This document shows, in pieces, positions 15,818 to 24,412 of a stretch of 62,681 nt of DNA; position 1 is the stretch's first letter, and each line of letters starts with the position of its first letter. The DNA comes from CALFXN01 sp937957815. Its GTDB lineage: Bacteria > Synergistota > Synergistia > Synergistales > Aminobacteriaceae. The translations under genes were made by a program, and so were the position numbers. The stretch lies in assembly GCA_036788195.1 (NCBI GenBank), contig DAIQNX010000018.1, forward strand, positions 1 to 62,681. The letters are read 5' to 3'. The notes below the pieces were generated by a model. That model ran no database searches. It saw only the letters and a list, made by a program, of their open reading frames with translations, and was not told the DNA's origin.

Positions 15818-18800
15818 ATGGAAAGAACGATCAAGGTCATACTCAACGGAAAGGAAGTCTACGGCTTCCCCGGACAGAAGATTCTCGATCTCTGCGCCGA
15901 TTGCGGCATCGAGATACCGACGCTGTGCTACGAGCCGCACCTCTCTGTCCACGGCGGCTGTTCCGTCTGTCTTGTAGACGTCAAGGGAGCCAAGGCGCTC
16001 GTCCGCGCCTGCGCCAATACGATCACTCCGGGAATGGTCATCAACACGGACACGACGAAAGTCCGGAGCGCAAGGAAACTCGCACTCGAACTCCTGCTCT
16101 CCGACCATGTCGGCGACTGCCGTCCTCCCTGTACGCTCACATGCCCCGCGAACGGAAACGTCCAGGCGTACATCAACCAGGCCGCACAGGGAAAGTACCG
16201 CGAATCGCTCGACACGCTGCACCACCACGTGACGCTGCCCGCGTGCATCGGACGCGTATGCCCCGCCCCATGCCAGGAAAAGTGCCGCCGGAACTTCGTC
16301 GACGAGGAACCGGTGTCCATCAGGGAGATCAAGCGGTTCGTCGCCGATTGGGCGATCGCGCAGAATGACCTCGGCGTCATCCCTCACGTCGAAGAGAACG
16401 GGAAATCCGTCGCCGTCGTGGGCGGCGGCCCCGCCGGCCTTTCCGCGGCATACTTTCTGCGGCTCCGCGGCTATCGCGTCACGATCTTCGAGCGCGAGGA
16501 AAAACTCGGCGGCATGATGCGCTACGGAATACCCGACTACAGACTTCCGCAACCCGTCATCCAGAAGGAGATCGACTGGCTTCTCGCACACGGAATCGAG
16601 GTCAGGACAAACGTGGGGCTCGGACGCGACATCGAGCTCGACGAACTCCGCGACGGATTCGACAGCGTCCTGCTCGCGATGGGCTGCTGGAAATCATCGC
16701 CCATGAAGGTCACCGGGGAAAAACTCCCGGGCGTCGTCGGCGGAATCGACTTCCTCTACACGGTCAACAAGGGAGAACCGATGGCCATCGGGAAGAGGGT
16801 CGCGGTCGTCGGAGGCGGTAACACGGCGATGGATGCCTGCCGTTGCGCCGTTCGGAACGGCGCCGAAAAGGTCTTCATCGTGTACCGGCGGACCCGCGAT
16901 GAGATGCCCGCGGAGAAGATCGAAATCGAGGAGGCCATGCAGGAGGGCGTCGAGTTCATCTTCCTCGCGGCGCCCGTCTCCGTCGAGGGGAACGAAAAGG
17001 TCGAACGTCTCGTATGCGAGCGCATGAAGCTCGGCGAACCAGATGCATCCGGACGCCGGAGTCCCGTGCCGACCGGAGAGACGTTCACCCTCGACGTCGA
17101 TACGATCATCGCCGCGATCGGTCAGGGGATCGATTTCGCCGGCCTGCCCAAGGATATCCACGACGGCAGGAAGATGAAGGTCGACGACAACTACGGTACC
17201 CCGCTCGCCGGGGTGTTCGTCTGCGGCGATCAGCAGACCGGCCCGAAGATCGCGATTCAGGCGATCGGCAACGGACATTGGGCCGCTGACACGATCCACG
17301 CGTATCTCACGACCGGCGTGGCGAAAAAGTCGTTTTCCTACGACATCGTCCGGACCGACCTCGGCCCGGCGGATTTCGCCGACCGGCAGAAGCAGCCGCG
17401 GGAGCACGTCCGTGAAGTCGAGGCGTCGGCGCGGCTTGCGAAGCCGTTCGAGGAATACAGCGAAGGCCTCGCGGAAGAGCAGGTTCTCCGCGACGCGAAG
17501 CGCTGCATGGAGTGCGGTTGCGCGGATGTCTTCGAATGCCGCCTGAGAAAATTCGCTACGGACTACGAAGTGAATCCGGAGCGGGTTGCCGGAGCGCACG
17601 TGAAGAAGTACGAAGATGCGAACGAATACTATGTCCGGAACATGGACAAGTGCGTCCTGTGCGGCCGCTGCGTCCGCGCGTGCGACGAGATCGCCGGATT
17701 CCACGCGATCGACTTCGCGAAGCGGGGGCTCGAATCGGTCCTGACGACGCAATTCTTCAAGCCCGTCGACGCGTCCGACTGCACCTTCTGCGGCCTCTGC
17801 ACGCAGGTCTGCCCCGTCGGCGCGCTCATGGAGAAACGGGTCGAACGCCGTCCGCACCTCGACGTTCCGGCGATAGAAAAGACGACATGCTCGAAGTGCT
17901 CGCTCGGCTGCCTTCTCGACGTGAACCTCGATCGCTCGCGCGACCGGATCGTCCGGATCACGACGGATCTTTCGGACACGCTCTCGCCGACGCGCGGCCA
18001 CTGCTGCGTCAAGGGACGCTACGGCTTCGAAGACGTCACGACCGACCGGATCGGACACCCGATGTTCCGGGGAATCGAAGTGACGTGGCACAACGCCTGC
18101 TCCGCCTTCTCCGCAGCCGTCAACGAAACGCCGCGGGACCGGACGGCCTTCTTCGCGAGCGCAACGCTCACGAACGAGGAAATGGCGGCGCTGAAGACAT
18201 TCGCGGCGGACTCTCCCGTCGCGGTGACGGATGTCGACGACTTCGCCCCGGGACGGGAACACATCGCGAATTCGCCGGCGCTGAAAGACGCGCTCGCGGG
18301 GTACGACGACCTGTACGGCGCCGACTGCTACGTTCTCCTGGCGTCGGATACGGACGAAAGTCAGCCCGTCCTGTCGTCGTGGATCCGTCGCGGCGTGAGG
18401 AAGAACGGCGCGAAGGTCGTCTACGTCGGAAAGACGCCGGGAATTCTCGACAAGGGAGATTCCGTCGTCCTCGTGCCGAACGGGGGCATGGAACGGGCGG
18501 CGGTCAAGGCGCTCTCCGTCGCGGTCCTTCGCAGGGCGGGGGCGGACATCCCGGAGGAACTCGTCCCCTTCTCACCGGAAATGATCGAGGGAACGTCGGG
18601 CATTTCGAGGGAACGCTTCGCGGATGCAGCGGAGCTGATCGTGTCGGCGAAGCACCCCGTTACACTCGTGGGGCGCGCGGCGGCATCGTGCAACTCCTGC
18701 TCGCGCTCGGTCGCGGCACTGCTCGGGGTTCTGAAGGTCCACCCGTACCTGCTCCTCTTCGGAAAGGCCAACTCCGCAGGAGCGATTTCCTCGGGGCTCG

Positions 18801-19159
18801 CGACGACAACGCTCGAAAAACTCAGAGAAGGTATGCGCGACGGTGCGTTCGACACGGTCGTCCTCGCCGGAGTCCGTCCCTCGTGCGTCGGCCTGACGGA
18901 TGCGGAACTCGGGCAAGTGCGGAACATCATCGTTCTCACGTCGCGGACCTTCCCGGCGATGAACGACGTCACGCTTGCGCTTCCGCTCCTCGCATGGGCC
19001 GAAAAGGAAGGGACCTATACGACCGCGACGGGCAGAATCGTCCCGGTGCGCCCATGCACTCTTCCAAGAGACGAGGCGAAGGGACTTCGCAGGATTCTTT
19101 CCGATACCGCGCGACGAATGGATATCGAGATCGAGGCGAACGCGCTGGTTCGCTCCTGA
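15818..19159 (+). CDS. Giant fusion: [2Fe-2S] + GltD/NfnB-like flavoprotein + ferredoxin + MopB-like domain (StnC-like)
   Basis: The 1113-residue protein fuses four modules. Residues 1-80 are a plant-type [2Fe-2S] domain (Cys37, 48, 51, 65). Residues 100-500 are a GltD/NfnB-like domain with cysteines in ACIGRVCPAPCQEKC, the FAD site VAVVGGGPAGLSAAYF (about 197), the NADPH site VAVVGGGNTAMD (about 327) and the FAD-closing GVFVCGDQQTGP (about 465). Residues 560-680 hold CMECGC and two [4Fe-4S] motifs (CVLCGRCVRAC, CTFCGLCTQVC). From 689 is a molybdopterin-oxidoreductase-like [4Fe-4S] motif (CSKCSLGC) and a degenerate MopB-like remainder. No H-cluster motif and no catalytic Cys or Sec are visible. 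With the NuoE- and NuoF-like partners it resembles the Sporomusa-type Nfn (Stn), which couples NADH, NADPH and ferredoxin. The function is inferred from this architecture. Confidence 0.88.
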   Translation: MERTIKVILNGKEVYGFPGQKILDLCADCGIEIPTLCYEPHLSVHGGCSVCLVDVKGAKALVRACANTITPGMVINTDTTKVRSARKLALELLLSDHVGDCRPPCTLTCPANGNVQAYINQAAQGKYRESLDTLHHHVTLPACIGRVCPAPCQEKCRRNFVDEEPVSIREIKRFVADWAIAQNDLGVIPHVEENGKSVAVVGGGPAGLSAAYFLRLRGYRVTIFEREEKLGGMMRYGIPDYRLPQPVIQKEIDWLLAHGIEVRTNVGLGRDIELDELRDGFDSVLLAMGCWKSSPMKVTGEKLPGVVGGIDFLYTVNKGEPMAIGKRVAVVGGGNTAMDACRCAVRNGAEKVFIVYRRTRDEMPAEKIEIEEAMQEGVEFIFLAAPVSVEGNEKVERLVCERMKLGEPDASGRRSPVPTGETFTLDVDTIIAAIGQGIDFAGLPKDIHDGRKMKVDDNYGTPLAGVFVCGDQQTGPKIAIQAIGNGHWAADTIHAYLTTGVAKKSFSYDIVRTDLGPADFADRQKQPREHVREVEASARLAKPFEEYSEGLAEEQVLRDAKRCMECGCADVFECRLRKFATDYEVNPERVAGAHVKKYEDANEYYVRNMDKCVLCGRCVRACDEIAGFHAIDFAKRGLESVLTTQFFKPVDASDCTFCGLCTQVCPVGALMEKRVERRPHLDVPAIEKTTCSKCSLGCLLDVNLDRSRDRIVRITTDLSDTLSPTRGHCCVKGRYGFEDVTTDRIGHPMFRGIEVTWHNACSAFSAAVNETPRDRTAFFASATLTNEEMAALKTFAADSPVAVTDVDDFAPGREHIANSPALKDALAGYDDLYGADCYVLLASDTDESQPVLSSWIRRGVRKNGAKVVYVGKTPGILDKGDSVVLVPNGGMERAAVKALSVAVLRRAGADIPEELVPFSPEMIEGTSGISRERFADAAELIVSAKHPVTLVGRAAASCNSCSRSVAALLGVLKVHPYLLLFGKANSAGAISSGLATTTLEKLREGMRDGAFDTVVLAGVRPSCVGLTDAELGQVRNIIVLTSRTFPAMNDVTLALPLLAWAEKEGTYTTATGRIVPVRPCTLPRDEAKGLRRILSDTARRMDIEIEANALVRS

Positions 19160-19193
19160 AGGCAGCCGGACGAATCGTCCGGTCATTCGTAAC

Positions 19194-19231
19194 GAAGCGG
19201 GGAACCCGACTGACGGGTTCTCCGCTTTTTC
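19194..19231 (+). terminator. Intrinsic terminator after the Stn-like operon
   Basis: The stem AGCGGGGAACCCG / CGGGTTCTCCGCT has a five-base loop and is followed by TTTTT. It separates the three-gene operon from the NfnB-like gene at 19313. Confidence 0.9.
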
Positions 19232-19233
19232 TC

Positions 19234-19262
19234 GGGACACGGGCGTCCCCGTCCCGTATAAT
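19234..19262 (+). promoter_or_regulatory. Promoter for the NfnB-like gene
   Basis: GGGACA (19234-19239) and a perfect TATAAT (19257-19262) are separated by 17 bases. The start falls near 19269, 44 bases before the ATG. This supports separate transcription from the upstream operon. Confidence 0.62.
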
Positions 19263-19312
19263 CCATAGGAACACCGCAGTATCGTCGATATCGAATCCGG
19301 GGAGGGAGAATC

Positions 19313-20584
19313 ATGAATTTCCATATACTCGAAGAGTGCCGGAGATGTCTCCAGTGTCCGAAGCCGTCATGCCGCGAGGGGTGTCCCGTGAAGACGGAGA
19401 TCCCCGAAATGATCCGCCTCCTTCTCGAGGGCAGGATCAACGAATCCGGCGAGATGTTGTTCACGAACAACCCCCTCTCGTCCATCTGCTCGCTCGTATG
19501 TCAGCACGAACAGCTGTGCGAAGGACACTGCATCCTCGCGAAGAAGCAGAATCCCGTACGAATAGGCAATATCGAGAACTATATCTCCGACTACTACCTC
19601 AATGTCCTCGATCCGAAACGAGAAGAGGCCCACAGCCACAGCGTAGCCATCATCGGGTCCGGTCCCGCGGGGTTGTCGCTCGCATTCTTCCTCGCGCTCA
19701 AAGGATACGGCGTGACGATCTTCGAGGCGAACGAAGATATCGGCGGCGTCATGCGCTACGGCATCCCGTCCTTCCGACTTCCGAAGTCCATCCTCGACCG
19801 CATGAAGTCGCGCCTCCGAGAAATGGGCGTCAGAATCCGCCCGAACGTCATGATCGGAAGCGTCGTCACGGTCGACGAACTCTTCAGGGACGGGTTTGAC
19901 GCCGTGTTCATCGGAACGGGGGTCTGGAATCCGAACAAGCTCGGCATCAAGGGAGAGTGCCTCGGCAACGTCACGTACGCGATCGACTTTCTCCGGTCTC
20001 CCGAGGCGTTCGATCTCGGCTCCTCGGTCGTCGTGGTCGGAGCTGGAAACAGCGCGATGGATGTCGCGAGGACGGCGATCCGCCAGGGGGCTCGAACCGT
20101 CCGCATTCTCTATCACCGCGGACCGGACGACATTCCCGCGCGCGATCTCGAAGTGCAGTACGCGAAGATCGACGGCGTCCGGTTCGAATACTACCGCAAG
20201 GCGGTCGAAATCACCGCGAGGGGGATCGAATGCGAAATCCTTCCGCGTCCGGAATCCGCGGGGAAGGACCCCGACGGCGGGACGGGAGAGCACGTCTTCA
20301 TCGAGGCCGACACGATCGTCATCAGCATCAGCCAGGGGCCGAGGTCGAATATCGTCTCGAACACGACGGGGATCGACATCAACCAGCGCGGGCTCGTCGT
20401 CGTCGACAACTGCGGGCGGACAACCCGAAAGGGAGTCTTCGCGTCGGGCGACGTCGTCACGGGGCCGCGTTCCGTCGTCGATGCGGTCGCGTTCTCCAAG
20501 CGCGTCGAACAGGCGATCGACTGCTACATCAGGGAGCGCTGCACGTCGGAGTGTCCGTCCCGTAAGGGTAACGGCGACGCCTGA
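19313..20584 (+). CDS. GltD/NfnB-like FAD/NAD(P) oxidoreductase
   Basis: The 423-residue flavoprotein belongs to the glutamate-synthase-beta / NfnB family. It starts with a cysteine-rich [4Fe-4S] domain (CRRCLQCPKPSCREGCPV, residues 10-27, and CSLVCQHEQLCEGHC, about 59-73). FAD binding is at VAIIGSGPAGLSLAFFLA (about 108), the MRYGIPSFRLPK signature at about 146, NAD(P) binding at VVVVGAGNSAMDVAR (about 239) and the closing motif KGVFASGDVVTGP (about 379). GGGAG ends six bases before the ATG. It is about 40 residues shorter than typical NfnB and no NfnA or GltB lies next to it, so the partner must be elsewhere or be the upstream complex. Substrate unknown. Confidence 0.9.
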   Translation: MNFHILEECRRCLQCPKPSCREGCPVKTEIPEMIRLLLEGRINESGEMLFTNNPLSSICSLVCQHEQLCEGHCILAKKQNPVRIGNIENYISDYYLNVLDPKREEAHSHSVAIIGSGPAGLSLAFFLALKGYGVTIFEANEDIGGVMRYGIPSFRLPKSILDRMKSRLREMGVRIRPNVMIGSVVTVDELFRDGFDAVFIGTGVWNPNKLGIKGECLGNVTYAIDFLRSPEAFDLGSSVVVVGAGNSAMDVARTAIRQGARTVRILYHRGPDDIPARDLEVQYAKIDGVRFEYYRKAVEITARGIECEILPRPESAGKDPDGGTGEHVFIEADTIVISISQGPRSNIVSNTTGIDINQRGLVVVDNCGRTTRKGVFASGDVVTGPRSVVDAVAFSKRVEQAIDCYIRERCTSECPSRKGNGDA

Positions 20585-20596
20585 CGATCCGGAAGC

Positions 20597-20643
20597 AACG
20601 AAAAGAGGCCCGGAGGATCGCCCTCCGGGCCTCTTCGTTTTTC
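20597..20643. terminator. Bidirectional intrinsic terminator
   Basis: AACGAAAAGAGGCCCGGAGG / CCCTCCGGGCCTCTTCGTT with a short loop, flanked by A-rich and TTTTT sequence, lies between the convergent NfnB-like and EF-G-like genes. Confidence 0.93.
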
Positions 20644-20652
20644 CCGAGGATC

Positions 20653-22734
20653 CTATTCCTCCTCGTCTTCCTGCTTGTGCGCCGCGATGACCTTCTTCGA
20701 GATTTCGGCGGGAACGTCCTCGTAATGGTCGTACGCCATCGTGAACGTGCCGCGCCCCGACGTCATCGATCGCAGGATGATCGCGTAGCGGAACATCTCC
20801 GCGAGCGGAACCTGTGCGCGGACCACCTGAAGGTGTCCCTTGCTGTCGATTCCGAGGATGCGTCCCCGGCGGCTGTTGAAGTCGCCCATGACGTCGCCGA
20901 GGTACTCCTCCGGCACGGTGACCTCCACGCTCATGATCGGCTCGAGAAGCACCGGGTTCGCCTCCATGATGCCCTTCCTGAACGCGAGGCGCGCGGCAAG
21001 CTTGAAGGACATTTCGGAGCTGTCGACGTCGTGGTAGGACCCATAGAAGAGCGCCGCGCTGAAGTCCACGACCGGGAAGCTCGCCAGCGGCCCCTTCACC
21101 ATCGCTTCGCGGAGCCCCTTCTCGACGGCCGGGATGAACTGCCGCGGAACCGCCCCGCCGACGACCTCGTCCTTGAACTCGAATCCCGTTCCGCGCTCGA
21201 GCGGACTGAACCGGACATGAACATCGCCGTACTGGCCGTGGCCGCCGGTCTGTTTCTTGTGCTTTCCCTGCGCCTCGGCGACCTTGCGGATCGTCTCCCT
21301 GTAGGGAACCTGCGGCGTCTTCGTCTCGAGTTCGACGCCGTAGCGTTCCTTGATGCGCGAGAGGACGATGTCGAGGTGCATGTCGCCCATTCCGGAGAGG
21401 ACGCTGTCCCCCGTCTCAGGGTTCTTCTCGAACGACAGGCTCGAGTCTTCCTCGAGAACCTTGTGGATCGCGGTCGCGAGTTTGTCTTCGTCCGCGCGGC
21501 TCTTGGCGACGACCGCGAGGCTGTAGACGGGTTTCGGGAACTGGATCGGCGGGAAGACGATCGACGAGCCCTTGAGCGAAAGCGTGTCGCCGACCTGGGT
21601 GCTCTGGAGCTTCGGAATCGCGATGATATCGCCGACCGTGATCTCTTTCATATCCTTGCCGTCCTTGCCCGTGACGGCCCGGAAGGAGCTGATGCGTTCG
21701 TCCTCGCCGCGGTTGACGTTGAAGATGTTTCCTTCGGACGAAAGCGTCCCCGAAAAGACGCGGATGAAGGAGAGCTTCCCGACGTAGGGGTCGACCATGA
21801 CCTTGAAGCACAGCGCCGAGAACTGATCCTTCGGATTCGGCGCGATCGAGACGTCCTCGCTGCCCTTCTTCGCGGCCTTCGCAGAAGACTCGAGCGGGTT
21901 CGGAAAGACGTCGACCGCGAAGTCCATGAGCTGCTGCACGCCGACGTTCAGCGCCGCGGATCCCGGTATGACGGGCATCACGCTGCGCGAGGCGAAGGCC
22001 TTCCGGAACGCCGGAAGCAGCTCTTCGAGCGCGATCGCCTCTCCGTCGAGATACCGCATCATGAGGTCGTCGTCCGCCTCGACGATGACCTCGATCAGGC
22101 TTTCGCGCGCCGCCGCGACAGCGTCCTTCATGTCATCGGGGACCGGAGCCTCGGTGAATTTTCCGCTGCCGTTCGTCTCGAAGAGATAGGCCTTTTCCCT
22201 GAGGAGGTCGACGAGCCCCTTGAAGGACGCTTCCTTTCCTATCGGGAGAAACGCCGCCACGGTCTTGTCGCTGTATTCCTCGTGAAGCTGGTTGAGAACC
22301 TTGTCGAAATCTGCGTTCTCCCGATCCATCTTGCTCACGTAGAACGCGACGGGGAGATTGAAATCCTGGGCGTACTCCCACGCCTTGTCCGTCTGCACTT
22401 CGATGCCGCTGACGCCGCTGACCGCGACGAGCGCCGCGTCGGAGACGCGCAGCGCGGATCGCATTTCGCCGATGAAGTCGGCGAATCCGGGCGCGTCCAG
22501 GATATAGAGCGTCGTCCCCCGCCGCTCCATGGTCACAAGGGATGTGTTGATGGAAATCTGCCGTTTCTGCTCTTCCGGGGTGAAATCGGTAACCGTGTTG
22601 CCGTCCTCGATCTTCCCCATCCTGGAAATGACCCCGTTATCGAAGAGCATCGCCTCGACGAGCGACGATTTTCCGGCACCTCCGTGGGCGACGACGGAGA
22701 AGTTCCGTATGTTTTCCGGTTGACGCGTTCCCAT
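20653..22734 (-). CDS. EF-G-like translational GTPase (second EF-G type)
   Basis: The 693-residue protein has EF-G domain order: a GTPase domain with P-loop AHGGAGKSSLVEAML (about residues 16-30), G3 DAPGFADFIGEM (about 78) and G4 SKMDREN (about 132), then domains II-V with the late RRGRILGIDSKGHLQVVRAQ region. The start at 22734 is chosen because AGGGAGG lies about ten bases upstream; the frame extends 67 codons further without a good start. G4 reads SKMD instead of NKMD and the P-loop has GGAGKSS, as in the non-canonical EF-G-like group of Thermus and other bacteria. It is probably not the housekeeping fusA and could act in recycling or a special elongation step. It is separated from gatB by 211 bases with no clear feature. 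Confidence 0.93.
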   Translation of the reverse strand: MGTRQPENIRNFSVVAHGGAGKSSLVEAMLFDNGVISRMGKIEDGNTVTDFTPEEQKRQISINTSLVTMERRGTTLYILDAPGFADFIGEMRSALRVSDAALVAVSGVSGIEVQTDKAWEYAQDFNLPVAFYVSKMDRENADFDKVLNQLHEEYSDKTVAAFLPIGKEASFKGLVDLLREKAYLFETNGSGKFTEAPVPDDMKDAVAAARESLIEVIVEADDDLMMRYLDGEAIALEELLPAFRKAFASRSVMPVIPGSAALNVGVQQLMDFAVDVFPNPLESSAKAAKKGSEDVSIAPNPKDQFSALCFKVMVDPYVGKLSFIRVFSGTLSSEGNIFNVNRGEDERISSFRAVTGKDGKDMKEITVGDIIAIPKLQSTQVGDTLSLKGSSIVFPPIQFPKPVYSLAVVAKSRADEDKLATAIHKVLEEDSSLSFEKNPETGDSVLSGMGDMHLDIVLSRIKERYGVELETKTPQVPYRETIRKVAEAQGKHKKQTGGHGQYGDVHVRFSPLERGTGFEFKDEVVGGAVPRQFIPAVEKGLREAMVKGPLASFPVVDFSAALFYGSYHDVDSSEMSFKLAARLAFRKGIMEANPVLLEPIMSVEVTVPEEYLGDVMGDFNSRRGRILGIDSKGHLQVVRAQVPLAEMFRYAIILRSMTSGRGTFTMAYDHYEDVPAEISKKVIAAHKQEDEEE

Positions 22735-22945
22735 ACCCCCACTACCTCCCTCGAAAATCTGTGATCTTATGCGGAAGAACGACAAACACGGAAACAAGCC
22801 GTCCCGAACCTCTAAAGGCTTCCGGTGTGCCGGGCGCTCGCAAAGTGTTCTGACGTTCGCCAACATCGCCTCAAGAATACTGCGTGGGAAAGGTGTGAAC
22901 TGAATTATCTTACGCAACGCTCCCCCGTTCGTCAATAAAACGACG

Positions 22946-24412
22946 TCATTCGAGAGCGCGCGCCAGCTCCGAAGAAACCTGCGCCGGATCCGCCTGCCCC
23001 CTGACCTCCTTCATCACGAGCCCCTGAAGAAACTTCCGTTTCTTCCCGTTCGCGTCGTTTCCGCTCCGGATAATCTCGACGACATCCGCGTTTTCATCCA
23101 GCACCTTGCCGATCACGGCTGCGAGGATATCTCCGCTCGCGCCGCCGAGCGCGATATTACAGGCCGAGAGCGCCGCACCGACGGAAACGCCGTGCTCCAG
23201 AATGTGCGAGAATACAGTCCGGGCAGCCGTGGTCGAAAGCTCTCCCGCATCGACGTGCTTCAGGAGAGTGGCGAGAGATTTTGCACCGACCGGGAAGTCT
23301 CCGATGCCGCACGACGTCTCGTTGAGATACCGGAGCACCTCTGTCCGCACCCAGTTCGCGGCACGGAGGGGCGACGCTCCCTCCCGGGCGACGTCCTCGA
23401 AGTACGCCGCGATGGCGCGGTGTTCGCAGAGGACCGCGATGTCGTCCGGCGAAAGCCCGTATTCGCGAACGTATCGCTCCTCCTTTTCCCACGGAAGTTC
23501 CGGAAGCGTTCCCCTCCACGAGGCGACCATCCCTTCATCGACAACGAGCGGTGGCAGGTCGGGATCCGGAAAATAGCGGTAGTCGTGCGCTTCTTCCTTC
23601 CCGCGCATTCCGAGCGTGATGCCTTCCGCGTCGTTCCAGTGACGCGTCTCCTGAACGATCGTCTCTCCGGCCGCGAGAAGTCCGGATTGCCGTTCGATTT
23701 CGAATTCGAGCGCGCGCTCGATGGCCCTCAGACTGTTGAGATTCTTGATCTCCGTCCTGTTCCCCCACCGGCCGTCGGAAACCTTGACCGAAACGTTCGC
23801 GTCGACACGAAGCGATCCCTTTTCCATATCGCCGTCGGAGACCCCGAGATATCGCACGATCTGACGAAGGCGCGTGACATACGCGCGCGCCTCCTCCGGC
23901 GTCGCGAGATCCGGCTCGGAGACGACCTCGGCGAGAGGGACTCCTCCGCGGTTGTAGTCCACGAACGATTCCATCGCTCCCGCGAGGCGCCCGTCGGACG
24001 CCGAATGGACCAGCTTTCCCGCGTCTTCCTCGAGGTGGAGCCGCTTGATCCGGACCGTCTTCGTCTTTCCCGACGCATCCCGTATGTCGAGCAGACCGTT
24101 TTCGGCGACGGGGAGATCGTACTGGGAGATCTGGTAGGCCTTCGGGAGATCGGGATAGAAGTAATTCTTCCTGTGAAACCGCGTCGTCCCGCGAATCGTG
24201 CAGCGGAGCGCAAGCGCAGTACGGACCGCCATTTCGACGACCGCGCCGTTGAGCACCGGCAGAGCGCCCGGAAGTCCGAGGCAGACCGGGCATACGTTCG
24301 TATTCGGGACGGCTCCGATATAGTCGGTCGAGCACGGGCAGAATATCTTGCTCTTCGTGCCGAGCTGGACGTGGATCTCGAGACCGATCACGGGCGTGAA
24401 CGAAAGCGTCAT
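22946..24412 (-). CDS. gatB: Asp/Glu-tRNA(Asn/Gln) amidotransferase subunit B
   Basis: GatB selects misacylated Glu-tRNA(Gln) or Asp-tRNA(Asn), and with GatA and GatC amidates it. The 488-residue protein has VIGLEIHVQLGTKSKIFCPC (residues 8-27), the cysteine pair NVCPVCLGLPG and FHRKNYFYPDLPKAYQISQY, all family hallmarks, and a C-terminal YqeY-like tail. The ATG at 24412 overlaps the gatA stop as ATGA, so the two are coupled. It is the last gene of the miaB-to-gatB run; no strong terminator is visible after it. Confidence 0.97.
   Translation of the reverse strand: MTLSFTPVIGLEIHVQLGTKSKIFCPCSTDYIGAVPNTNVCPVCLGLPGALPVLNGAVVEMAVRTALALRCTIRGTTRFHRKNYFYPDLPKAYQISQYDLPVAENGLLDIRDASGKTKTVRIKRLHLEEDAGKLVHSASDGRLAGAMESFVDYNRGGVPLAEVVSEPDLATPEEARAYVTRLRQIVRYLGVSDGDMEKGSLRVDANVSVKVSDGRWGNRTEIKNLNSLRAIERALEFEIERQSGLLAAGETIVQETRHWNDAEGITLGMRGKEEAHDYRYFPDPDLPPLVVDEGMVASWRGTLPELPWEKEERYVREYGLSPDDIAVLCEHRAIAAYFEDVAREGASPLRAANWVRTEVLRYLNETSCGIGDFPVGAKSLATLLKHVDAGELSTTAARTVFSHILEHGVSVGAALSACNIALGGASGDILAAVIGKVLDENADVVEIIRSGNDANGKKRKFLQGLVMKEVRGQADPAQVSSELARALE

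Noticed and set aside
16694..18262. 522-residue open frame antisense to the large flavoprotein gene
   Set aside because: It is a GC-driven shadow of 15818-19159; composition is Arg/Asp-rich and no motif or ribosome-binding site supports it.
15818..19159. [FeFe]-hydrogenase or formate dehydrogenase large subunit
   Set aside because: No H-cluster motifs (TSCCP, MPCxxK) and no catalytic Cys/Sec or full MopB domain are visible.
20677..22764. 695-residue plus-strand open frame over the EF-G-like gene
   Set aside because: The minus-strand frame has EF-G motifs; the plus frame is low-complexity and Arg/Asp-rich.
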